DNA of 64,000 nt from an uncultured Gammaproteobacteria bacterium. GTDB taxonomy: Bacteria > Pseudomonadota > Gammaproteobacteria > Arenicellales > Poriferihabitantaceae. Shown here piece by piece: positions 55,667 through 64,000 of the stretch. The stretch is taken from positions 124,001 through 188,000 of the forward strand of contig CAMYNW010000002.1 in NCBI GenBank assembly GCA_947259885.1, written 5' to 3'. Each line of letters opens with the position of its first letter. Position 1 is the first letter of the stretch. The translations under genes were made by a program, and so were the position numbers. The notes beneath the pieces were generated by a model. The model was not told the DNA's origin. It was given only the letters and a program-made list of their open reading frames with translations, and searched no databases.

Positions 55667-57265
55667 CTAATTAGTTTCGTACTGAACACCAAGGTAACTC
55701 AAATAGTAAAGTCCTTTATTCATACCTGGATCCAGTCTAAGAGATTTGAATGGGGTTTCTGCCGCAATTCGAAGATAGATTGTATTAACTTCTTTCTGTA
55801 TTGGAGATGACACTGCGTTGTCTTCTGAAAAAACTGGCGAGCCTTCGGTAGCGAAGTAAAGTTTCAGCTCATCAAGTTGTTCACTGATCAACGAGACCTT
55901 CACTGTGGCTTCCGTTCCGGCATTGTTGAGTAATTGCGCATCAAACTCCAAAAACGGATCTTCATTGTGAGAATATATTTCCAGCCCATCTTCATATTGA
56001 CGTAAATCACAGTTAACGCACTTAACGATCTCGGGTAGTAGTTGAATTTTTTGAACCTTTTGATTTCCTTGTTCGAATTTTGATTTAATAAAATCATCAG
56101 TGACGCCTGGATAATCTGGAAACAACGATAGAAGCTGCCTTTCGACACGTAAATTGATAACGATATCAGGTTGAAACTCCTCGATAAGTTCCTCCAGCAC
56201 AATGGGACTGCCGAAATTTGAGGTGATCGTTTCCTTAAAGTGTTCCGCTAACAGCGGAGCAATCCAACGCCCAAATGAATCGTGAATAAACAGCAGCTTT
56301 TTGGTCGCCGTTTTGCATCGATATCTTGTCGCCTGCTTTTGCGGCTGCGCGCCGTACTTTTGCAGAGATATATTCTCAACTTGCACTGCGCAAGGCGCCT
56401 TGAGCGTAGCAAGCGCCGACGTCTCCGCGAAATAACTTGCAAACCCCACCATGCCACCAAGATCGCCGGTCATCGCGGGTATGTGCTCCAGCTCAAATTC
56501 CTGGTCTGATCTGCTGACCGGAATTCCATCGGCATGCTGCCGGGCCCACTCGATGATCTTTCTATAGGCGAGCACATAACCCTCATGATTCCAGTGTGTG
56601 TCAGTTCGCATATAAACAGGCCCACTCTGTTTGAGGGCTAACAAGTCGGCGCGTAAATCGTAAAACCCCTCTGTATTTTTCCCTTCGAGATATTCAGCAA
56701 ATTGATCTAGAATTGTTTTTCCGGACTTCTGCCGTATTTTATATGGCAAGAATTCGGGGTGAATAGATTGTTTATTTGGCGCAATGAACATCGCGTACTC
56801 TGCACCCTTTGTACGCATATGTTCTAACGTCGCCATGTGATTGATATACCAGCGATCCAATCGAGTGCGCGAAATCATATGTCGGCCAGAGAAATCACGA
56901 TCCGCAGTGTAATTATTGCTACCCGCACCCCAATAGAATATCCATTTATCCTTACCTAGCAGTGCCCAGTCATTTGGAGAAATATTGAATACCAGCACTT
57001 TGATCGCACTATAGCCAGTAATCAGCAGCTCTCTAAGGCCTATATGGTCGCCCCAATAATCTTCTACGCTATTACGATAACCTTCGAAATCACTGAATAA
57101 CTGTGACATGACCGGTTTCGGTGCAAGAGTGCGTTTTTCAGATTCGGATATGGATTTATCGGTTGATAGGACAGACATCAACAATGGCAGACTGATTGCG
57201 GCCAGGAATATAGTGACCAGGAGCCTGTCTGACCGCAGTTGTAAAATAGAATCGGAATCCATCAC
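55667..57265 (-). CDS. AlgJ/AlgX-like SGNH O-acetyltransferase
   Basis: FEGYRNSVEDYWGDHIGLRELLITGYSAIKVLVF, GKDKWIFYWGAGSNNY, MRTDTHWNHEGYVLAYRKI, FIHDSFGRWIAPLL. Confidence 0.85.
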   Translation of the reverse strand: MMDSDSILQLRSDRLLVTIFLAAISLPLLMSVLSTDKSISESEKRTLAPKPVMSQLFSDFEGYRNSVEDYWGDHIGLRELLITGYSAIKVLVFNISPNDWALLGKDKWIFYWGAGSNNYTADRDFSGRHMISRTRLDRWYINHMATLEHMRTKGAEYAMFIAPNKQSIHPEFLPYKIRQKSGKTILDQFAEYLEGKNTEGFYDLRADLLALKQSGPVYMRTDTHWNHEGYVLAYRKIIEWARQHADGIPVSRSDQEFELEHIPAMTGDLGGMVGFASYFAETSALATLKAPCAVQVENISLQKYGAQPQKQATRYRCKTATKKLLFIHDSFGRWIAPLLAEHFKETITSNFGSPIVLEELIEEFQPDIVINLRVERQLLSLFPDYPGVTDDFIKSKFEQGNQKVQKIQLLPEIVKCVNCDLRQYEDGLEIYSHNEDPFLEFDAQLLNNAGTEATVKVSLISEQLDELKLYFATEGSPVFSEDNAVSSPIQKEVNTIYLRIAAETPFKSLRLDPGMNKGLYYLSYLGVQYETN

Positions 57266-57267
57266 CG

Positions 57268-58710
57268 TTAAAATCTAAAATAAATAAATGGATTGTGGCT
57301 CCCGGCCATCAAGTGCATGGACGAAAAAACCAGAATAGTCAGCAACCACAAGTGCTTTACTGCATGCACGCTGAAATGGCGAATCAGCACCGGCTCTCCA
57401 CAGTCCAGAGAACCTGAGCCCGTGTACCTACTCCTTATCCAGGGCAAAACAGGGGTGGCGATAATAATCCCCACAACAAATATAAAGGCCCGCTCATAGT
57501 CAAAGAAAATATCGAGTTGATACTTGCCACTGGTATCGGCTAGTAACATGGTTTCCAGGAAATCTGATGCGCCCGACAGAGTCTCAACACGAAAAAATAC
57601 CCACGCAATCATTACAATAAATATCACATAGCAATGGCGCAACGGACGCCACACCCTATTCAATACACCAAGAAAACCAATCCTTTCGAGCACCAGAAAA
57701 GAGCCGTGCAGTAGTCCCCACACAACAAAATTCCAACTCGCACCATGCCACAATCCGCACAGAAGAAACACAATCAGCAGGTTAAAATAGGTTCTGCCTG
57801 GCCCACGTCTGTTACCCCCCAGGGGAAGGTAAAGAAAATCTCGAAACCAGTTGGACAACGATATGTGCCAGCGACGCCAGAACTCTTGTATCGATTGTGA
57901 AATGTATGGATAGTTAAAGTTTTCCAGAAACTTAAATCCAAACATTCGCCCAAGACCAATGGCCATGTCGGAATAACCGGAAAAATCGAAGTAGATTTGC
58001 AGCGAATAGCAGGCCACTGCGGTCCAGGCTACTGTGGCGGTAATACTGTCTGGAGGAAGCGCAAAGATCTCGTCCGCCACCGCCCCCATGGGATTAGCGA
58101 TGAGGACTTTCTTCCCAAGGCCTATGACGAAGCGCTCTATACCATAGGCAACCTGTCCCGCATTGACAAATCTGGTTTTTAATTGTGCGGCAATATCATG
58201 GTAGCGCACGATTGGGCCGGCAATCAGTTGAGGAAAAAGTGCAATGTATAGCCCAAGATTCAGCAGATTGGTCTGTGCGGGCATCACCCGACGATGCACT
58301 TCGATCACGTAAGACATTGCCTGGAAGGTGAAGAAAGATATGCCAATAGGCAAATGAATCTGGTCGATAGTGATTAGTTGTATACCCGTGCTTGAGAACA
58401 GAGTGTTTATATTTTCTACCAGGAAATTTGCGTACTTGAAAACCCCCAAAAGGGCAAGATTTGCCATCACGGCAATTCCTACCCATAGTCGCCCCGCCCG
58501 CGCATTTCCACGCTCTATAGCAAGCCCGAAAACATAGTTCATGGCAATCGAAAGCAACATGATGCCCACGAAAAGCCCTTCCCCCCAGGCATAGAAAGTC
58601 AAACTTACAATAAGCAGAAAACTGTTTCGCCACTTGTTGGGGATTACCCAATAGAGCAACAGCACGACGGGTAGAAACAGAAAAAGAAAAAGTACAGAAC
58701 TAAAAACCAT
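57268..58710 (-). CDS. MBOAT-family O-acyltransferase (AlgI-like)
   Basis: MVFSSVLFLFLFLPVVLLLYW, YFDFSGYSDMAIGLGRMFGF, FWRRWHISLSNWFRDFLYLPLGGNRRG, LCGLWHGASWNFVVWGLLHG. Confidence 0.95.
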   Translation of the reverse strand: MVFSSVLFLFLFLPVVLLLYWVIPNKWRNSFLLIVSLTFYAWGEGLFVGIMLLSIAMNYVFGLAIERGNARAGRLWVGIAVMANLALLGVFKYANFLVENINTLFSSTGIQLITIDQIHLPIGISFFTFQAMSYVIEVHRRVMPAQTNLLNLGLYIALFPQLIAGPIVRYHDIAAQLKTRFVNAGQVAYGIERFVIGLGKKVLIANPMGAVADEIFALPPDSITATVAWTAVACYSLQIYFDFSGYSDMAIGLGRMFGFKFLENFNYPYISQSIQEFWRRWHISLSNWFRDFLYLPLGGNRRGPGRTYFNLLIVFLLCGLWHGASWNFVVWGLLHGSFLVLERIGFLGVLNRVWRPLRHCYVIFIVMIAWVFFRVETLSGASDFLETMLLADTSGKYQLDIFFDYERAFIFVVGIIIATPVLPWIRSRYTGSGSLDCGEPVLIRHFSVHAVKHLWLLTILVFSSMHLMAGSHNPFIYFRF

Positions 58711-58890
58711 CGCGGGTGGTGTTGCTTCTCATGCAGCCGATTTCGTGTGAATTTTTCTTCCTTTACACCCCTTCGAGTGTAGCAAACCAGCTCACTTTTT
58801 ACTTAAGTCTTTAGTCGTCGAGGAACATTATGACACTTGGGGAAACACGCCTTCCAATATCCGTGTTTTTTATAGATACCGTTCCCCAGA

Positions 58891-59730
58891 CTAGTCGACG
58901 TTATTGTTGCTTACCACGCTAAGAGGATTGAAAACTTCACGTTTCTGCTTCAGGTCAGCATAGTAGAGCTGCATCAATTGTGCTGAAATGGAAACAGCTA
59001 CTTCCATTGGCCGCTTGCCCGCACCAAGATCCAGTCCAATGGGTGAAGTTAAATGACCAATTTCCATTGCAGTGAAACCCTTCTTTTTGAGGCGACTGCG
59101 AAAACTTACTGCCTTCGACTTGGATCCAATCAGACCGCAGTACTGAACGTCTTTACGTCCCAGGATAGCCTCGCAGAGCTCGAAATCGATCTCATGACTG
59201 TGGGTCATTACCAGGTACCAGGACCGGGGCGGACACTGTTCAATGGATTGATAGGGATTGTGATAATTAACCGGTGTCACGTTCGAAGGCGGGCCGACTT
59301 CCTGTACTGCTGATTCGAGTAATTCGTTTCGTGAATCCATCCACTGCACTCGGCAAGGCAAACCGGACAGGATCGACACTAGCGCTTTTCCAACATGTCC
59401 CGCGCCACATAACACAACATTAAAGTCGCAGGCTGGAAAACACTCATACAATAGCTCGACGCTTCCACCACAGCATTGAACCAGATCTGCTCCGAGCGTG
59501 TAGTCATGTCGTTCTATCGCGGCCCTGTTGCCTTGCAACAGTGATCGCGCCGTTTGAATTGCCTCAAACTCAAGATTACCGCCACCAACGCTGTCGTAGA
59601 CCGTATCGCCTGTCACCACCATCTTGGTTTGTTCCGCACGAGGCGAGGAGCCCTTTACGGATAACACTGTCACCACCACAAACCCGGTATTACTCCTTGT
59701 CGACTGTGCAATGGCGTCAATCCAGCTCAT
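58891..59730 (-). CDS. xdhC: Xanthine dehydrogenase accessory protein XdhC
   Basis: TVLSVKGSSPRAEQTKMVV, VVLCGAGHVGKALVSIL, VMTHSHEIDFELCEAIL, YCGLIGSKSKA. Start trimmed to MSWIDAIAQS, overlapping the xdhB stop. Confidence 0.94.
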   Translation of the reverse strand: MSWIDAIAQSTRSNTGFVVVTVLSVKGSSPRAEQTKMVVTGDTVYDSVGGGNLEFEAIQTARSLLQGNRAAIERHDYTLGADLVQCCGGSVELLYECFPACDFNVVLCGAGHVGKALVSILSGLPCRVQWMDSRNELLESAVQEVGPPSNVTPVNYHNPYQSIEQCPPRSWYLVMTHSHEIDFELCEAILGRKDVQYCGLIGSKSKAVSFRSRLKKKGFTAMEIGHLTSPIGLDLGAGKRPMEVAVSISAQLMQLYYADLKQKREVFNPLSVVSNNNVD

Positions 59731-62027
59731 CTCGACCGCACTCCATTCACGGACTGCAATATCTGCTCTGGAGTAGCGGGTGCGTGAAGCTCCGGAAACG
59801 TGTTGTAATCTCCAGCCGCCGCTACGGCATCTCGAATCGCACACCACGCCGATATCGCCAACATCAATGGTGGTTCACCCACCGCCTTTGATCGGAATAT
59901 CGTCGGTTCGGAGTTTGGTGCGTTTTCCATCAGGCGCACACTAAAAATCTCAGGCGCATCCGAAACCGCGGGAATTTTATAGGTTGCCGGGCTGTCTGTG
60001 AGCAGCCTTCCTTCCTTGTCCCACTTTAGCTCCTCACTGGTCAGCCAGCCGAGACCCTGAATATATCCACCCTCGACTTGCCCGATATCTATAGCCGGAT
60101 TGATCGAATTACCGACATCATGGAGAATATCGGCGCGCAGCACCCTTGTCTCTCCAGTCAGTGTATCAATGACTACTTCAGAGACTGCTGCACCGTTGGC
60201 ATAATAAAAAAACGGCCTGCCTGACGCAGTCTCTCGGTCATAATGAATTTTCGGCGTCTTGTAAAAACCGGTAGACGACAGAGACACGCGACCGAGCCAC
60301 GCAGATTTAGCTGCCTGCTCAAAGGTAAGCATATTTTCACCGGCGCTCACCTGATCGTTTTGGAAGACAATTTCCTTTTGTTCGACTTTATATTGTTGTG
60401 CCAGAAATTCGACCATCCTCTGTTTAATCGTACGCGCTGCATTAAGCGCTGCCATGCCGTTTATATCCGTACCGGATGACGCGGCGGTAGGTGCGGTATT
60501 GGGCACCTTATCGGTACGGGTTGCGGAAACCACTACCCTGGATGGATTTACCTGAAACTCTTCCGCCACGATCTGCGCGACCTTGGTCATCAGACCCTGC
60601 CCCATTTCAGTTCCACCATGATTTAAATGGATACTGCCGTCGGTGTAGACATGCACCAAAGCACCAGCCTGATTCAAATGTGATACCGTGAATGAAATAC
60701 CGAACTTAACTGGCGTCAATGCAAGCCCCTTCTTCAACACAGGACTCGACTGGTTAAACTGCCTGACAGCTTCACGCCGTCGCCAGTAATCTGAATCATT
60801 CTCCAGCTGCTCGATGATGGCGGGCACCGTATACGACTCAATCTGCTGATGATAGGGCGTAACGTTACGTTTATCGGTGTCGTAAAGATTGAGTTTTCTG
60901 ATTTCTAGTGGATCCTTAGTTACATTGAAAGCGATCTGATCAATGACTGCTTCCATGGTAATCACACCTTGCGGGCCACCAAAACCACGAAACGCCGTAT
61001 TGGATACGGTATGGGTTTTACATCGCAATCCGTCTATTAAAACATCTGGAATGTAATACGCGTTATCGCAATGGAACATGGCGCGATCGACGATGGCATC
61101 AGACAGGTCCGGGGAATATCCACATTGTCCCGCAAGTAGATAACTTATTGCAGTGATTTCTCCTTGTTCGGAAAAGCCAACGTCATACCGATTGAGAAAG
61201 TTGTGGCGCTTGCCGGTCATCACCATGTCATCGCGGCGAGATAGCCTGCATGACACCACCTTACCCGTGCGCCGTGCGAAAACTGCTGCAATGCATGACC
61301 ATGGCGAGCCATGAGTCTCCTTGCCCCCGAACCCACCCCCCATACGACGAGTTTCTGCGTTAACCAGATTCATAGGTATACCTAGAACCTCAGCCACCAG
61401 TTTCTGTGCCTCCGTCGGATTCTGGGTAGAAGTGAGAATATTGACACCACCATCCTCTCCGGGAATTGCAATGGACGCCTGTCCTTCGAGATAGAAATGC
61501 TCCTGACCGCCTACCTGCAACATCCCGGTAAACCGACGGGAGGCCCCTGCTAAAGCTTTATCGACATCGCCGCGTTGCATACGATGAGGTGGTCGCACAT
61601 AAAACTCTTGCTTAATTGCCTGCTCAAGATCGAGAACAGGCTCCAGCGGTTCAACCTCTGCCACTCCCAGTGTCACAGCTCTTCTAGCCAGTTCATGACT
61701 GGTCGCCAGCACAGCAAACAAAGGCTGACCCAAATATTCGATCTCCGACTCAACTAGTAGAGGGTCGCCGGGAAAGACCGGCCCAATATCCAATTGCCCA
61801 GGAATGTCCGCCGCGGTAATGACATCAATTACTCCTTGTGCCTGGCGTACCTTCTCGAGATTCATGGACTTTAATTTTCCGTGCGCAACCCTGCTGCCAC
61901 CAACACATGCATACAGCTGGCCAGCGTATTCCGGTTGATCATCAACATATACCGCCTCACCAGTCACATGTTTGCGCGCGCTGTCATGGGGCATCGAGGT
62001 GCCGATCCGCGAAGGACTATGCAACAT
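59727..62027 (-). CDS. xdhB: Xanthine dehydrogenase molybdopterin-binding subunit XdhB
   Basis: HVTGEAVYVDDQPEYAGQLYA, RRMGGGFGGKETHG, FRGFGGPQGVITMEAVID, NHGGTEMGQGL. Confidence 0.97.
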   Translation of the reverse strand: MLHSPSRIGTSMPHDSARKHVTGEAVYVDDQPEYAGQLYACVGGSRVAHGKLKSMNLEKVRQAQGVIDVITAADIPGQLDIGPVFPGDPLLVESEIEYLGQPLFAVLATSHELARRAVTLGVAEVEPLEPVLDLEQAIKQEFYVRPPHRMQRGDVDKALAGASRRFTGMLQVGGQEHFYLEGQASIAIPGEDGGVNILTSTQNPTEAQKLVAEVLGIPMNLVNAETRRMGGGFGGKETHGSPWSCIAAVFARRTGKVVSCRLSRRDDMVMTGKRHNFLNRYDVGFSEQGEITAISYLLAGQCGYSPDLSDAIVDRAMFHCDNAYYIPDVLIDGLRCKTHTVSNTAFRGFGGPQGVITMEAVIDQIAFNVTKDPLEIRKLNLYDTDKRNVTPYHQQIESYTVPAIIEQLENDSDYWRRREAVRQFNQSSPVLKKGLALTPVKFGISFTVSHLNQAGALVHVYTDGSIHLNHGGTEMGQGLMTKVAQIVAEEFQVNPSRVVVSATRTDKVPNTAPTAASSGTDINGMAALNAARTIKQRMVEFLAQQYKVEQKEIVFQNDQVSAGENMLTFEQAAKSAWLGRVSLSSTGFYKTPKIHYDRETASGRPFFYYANGAAVSEVVIDTLTGETRVLRADILHDVGNSINPAIDIGQVEGGYIQGLGWLTSEELKWDKEGRLLTDSPATYKIPAVSDAPEIFSVRLMENAPNSEPTIFRSKAVGEPPLMLAISAWCAIRDAVAAAGDYNTFPELHAPATPEQILQSVNGVRSR

Positions 62028-63495
62028 GTTCTACTCTTGTCTTTATGCTGTTGTCGGAATGCTCCAAATGGAAACGGCGCAGCAGATTTTGTGCCACCTG
62101 AATTCGATACCCGGCGCTCGCCCTGGCATCACTGATCGGCGAGAAATCCTCTTCAAGAGCGTGAGCGGCTTGGTCAATAGTTGAGGCGTCAAATTCGGCA
62201 CTCTTCAAAATTGCTTCGCAGCTACTGGCTCTTTTTGGGATCGCAGCCATCCCACCCAACGCGATGCGGGCCGAGCTGATTCGAATTTCATCCTTCGAAT
62301 CTCTATCAAAACTAAGATTAATTGCCATGCAGACAGCTGATATATCGTCATCAAGTCGCTTGCTTACCTTGTACACCCGAAACATCTGGCCTTCGAAAGG
62401 AAGTGGCAGCAGTATCGCGGAAATAAATTCGCCGGGTTGCAGAATAGTTTTACGGTAGTCAACGAAAAATTCTTCGACAAGGACTACGCGGGTCTGCTCT
62501 CCCCGCTGCAGCTTGAGGCGGGCATCCAGCGCGATCAGTACTGGGGGAAGATCACCAATCGGCGAAGCGTTAGCAATGTTTCCGCCTATTGTGCCTTGGT
62601 TTCTGACCTGGGTAGAACCGAACCTGTGAAGCAGTTGGCTTATTTGTGGATAGCGCACTTGCAGTAATTTATCGCAATCTAAAAGGGAAACCGCGGCACC
62701 AATTTCAAGCCGATTTCCATCGCGTTTTACTTGTCTTAATTCCTTTACCTGATCCAACAATATGATCGAGTCCAGCGACCTCAGTTGTTGTGTGACCTCA
62801 AGTGCCAGATCAGACCCTCCGGCAAGCAATCTAGCGGTCGGTTTTTCCAAACATGTGGAAGCCAGTTCAGACAGCGATTGTGGTATTAAAAATGCTTCGA
62901 CTCCAGTAACGTTATCCAGGGAGTCGTGATCAGAAATCTCAATTAATTTTGTGGCCACCTCATTTTCGTCGATGCTGAAGTGATCTGATCGTGGCTGCTC
63001 GGTAGACGCCAGCGCCGCCTCGACGATTGGTCGGTATCCAGTGCAGCGGCAAAGGTTACCCGCGAGGTACTCATGTGTAATGCGACGCCGATGATTGCGA
63101 TCAGCTCCTGGCGGCATGTCTTTGTAAAGCGCGAACATAGACATAATGAAACCTGGCGTACAGAATCCGCACTGCGAGCCATGATGGTCGATCATTGCCT
63201 GTTGCACCGGGTGTAAATCGTTCCCTGCAGCAAGATCTTCTACTGTGATCAGCTGTTTGCCGTGAAGCGCACCTAGGAAAGTAATACAGCTGTTTACAGA
63301 TCTGTAGTTCAGACCTTCTTCAGCCGGGCTTGCCACTACAACAGTGCATGCCCCACAGTCCCCGGAGGCACACCCTTCCTTAGTCCCACATCGGCCCTCC
63401 TGGTTACGCAAGTACTCAAGCACAGTGAAATCTGCGGCAAAATCCTGCAGAACAATCTCTCGCTTGTTTAAAAGAAACCGAATCAAGGGCAGCAA
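62017..63495 (-). CDS. xdhA: Xanthine dehydrogenase small subunit XdhA (2Fe-2S and FAD domains), TTG start likely
   Basis: GCASGDCGACTVVV, HGSQCGFCTPGFIMSMFAL, GNLCRCTGYRPIVEAAL. Confidence 0.97.
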   Translation of the reverse strand: MLPLIRFLLNKREIVLQDFAADFTVLEYLRNQEGRCGTKEGCASGDCGACTVVVASPAEEGLNYRSVNSCITFLGALHGKQLITVEDLAAGNDLHPVQQAMIDHHGSQCGFCTPGFIMSMFALYKDMPPGADRNHRRRITHEYLAGNLCRCTGYRPIVEAALASTEQPRSDHFSIDENEVATKLIEISDHDSLDNVTGVEAFLIPQSLSELASTCLEKPTARLLAGGSDLALEVTQQLRSLDSIILLDQVKELRQVKRDGNRLEIGAAVSLLDCDKLLQVRYPQISQLLHRFGSTQVRNQGTIGGNIANASPIGDLPPVLIALDARLKLQRGEQTRVVLVEEFFVDYRKTILQPGEFISAILLPLPFEGQMFRVYKVSKRLDDDISAVCMAINLSFDRDSKDEIRISSARIALGGMAAIPKRASSCEAILKSAEFDASTIDQAAHALEEDFSPISDARASAGYRIQVAQNLLRRFHLEHSDNSIKTRVEHVA

Positions 63496-63498
63496 AAC

Positions 63499-63514
63499 CT
63501 GACTATTTGGTCAG
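63499..63514. promoter_or_regulatory. Palindromic operator candidate immediately upstream of xdhA
   Basis: CTGACTATTTGGTCAG; TGAC-N6-GTCA with the same spacing as the guaD site. Confidence 0.6.
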
Positions 63515-63609
63515 AATTCTAGCAGCTTAAGAGATGCGGGCCAAATAAATGGAAATTCACCTGTTCCAAGTTAATGTACATTTATGTATATTTATCCATA
63601 CATAACTGT

Positions 63610-64000
63610 ATGGAAACTCTCAGTACTATTTCAATGGCCGACAATACACTCCTGAAAGCAGTTGCCGAGCGCGGCACCCTTAGCTCTGAGCGTAATCAGT
63701 TGCAGCGTTTGGACTGGCTTCAGACCGCTTTGGAACTGTTTGTTGAGGAGGGCATCGATGCAGTGCGTATTACTAGGTTGGCACATGAGCTTGAAGTGAC
63801 TCGTGGCAGTTTTTACTGGCATTTCACTAATCGTGACGACCTGATTGACGCTTTGCTGCAGTACTGGAGGGATAAAAACACACGCGCCATAGTCGTCGCA
63901 GTTGAAGGAGCAGAATCTTTAACAGATGGAATCTTTGAGTTGTTTGACGCCTGCATCGACATTGAACTATTTGATCCTCGACTCGATCTCGCGGTGCGGG
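63610..64000 (+). CDS. TetR-family regulator, truncated by window end (start at 63610 or 63634)
   Basis: Manual translation METLSTISMADNTLLKAVAERGTLSSERNQLQRLDWLQTALELFVEEGIDAVRITRLAHELEVTRGSFYWHFTNRDDLIDALLQYW... HTH; divergent from xdhA. Not in the ORF track (no stop in window). Confidence 0.88.
   Translation, partial: METLSTISMADNTLLKAVAERGTLSSERNQLQRLDWLQTALELFVEEGIDAVRITRLAHELEVTRGSFYWHFTNRDDLIDALLQYWRDKNTRAIVVAVEGAESLTDGIFELFDACIDIELFDPRLDLAVR

Noticed and set aside
1-64000. CRISPR array, transposase or prophage
   Set aside because: No regularly spaced direct repeats, no transposase-like or phage structural ORFs seen in either strand.

Overview
The window is a chromosomal segment from a proteobacterium, probably a marine or environmental gammaproteobacterium-like lineage. 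That placement is inferred from gene content only. It is almost entirely protein-coding, and I saw no CRISPR array, rRNA, transposase or prophage. Left to right it contains: a CDGSH/ferredoxin-like protein cut by the left edge; CysZ; a complete cbb3-oxidase locus (hemN, SafE-like, ccoH, ccoG, a 2-TM ORF, ccoP, ccoQ, ccoO, ccoN and a Yip1-like gene on the minus strand, with ccoI-ccoS divergent); tRNA-Gly(CCC); an aldo-keto reductase; a universal stress protein and host-attachment-like protein; a subtilase fused to a HEXXH domain with an HNH protein upstream; a methylamine-type cluster (two tandem dimethylglycine-dehydrogenase-like flavoproteins, an MttB-family protein, a divergent TetR regulator and a class III aminotransferase); assorted metabolic genes (ureohydrolase, cysteine dioxygenase-like, hydrolase, DMT transporters, CPBP protease, SufSE, Nudix, ThDP enzyme, GST); two tandem Fe/2OG oxygenases; an acyl-CoA catabolic cassette; purine-catabolism genes (BMP-type binding protein, uraH, uraD, guaD, and distally xdhABC); flavocytochrome c sulfide dehydrogenase-like genes; a DUF1538-DUF1538-PII-like-CBS operon; and an AlgI/AlgJ-like acetylation pair. 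The strongest non-coding signals are two perfect FNR/ANR-type boxes (cco locus and usp gene), two matching 14-bp palindromes at the guaD and xdhA promoters that resemble a RutR-type operator, a perfect 12-bp inverted repeat upstream of the sulfide dehydrogenase genes, and a perfect palindrome upstream of the cysteine dioxygenase-like gene. The best candidates for under-described systems are the DUF1538/PII-like/CBS operon, the MttB plus tandem flavoprotein cluster and the dual-protease fusion. All family calls come from reading motifs by eye; no database search was run.
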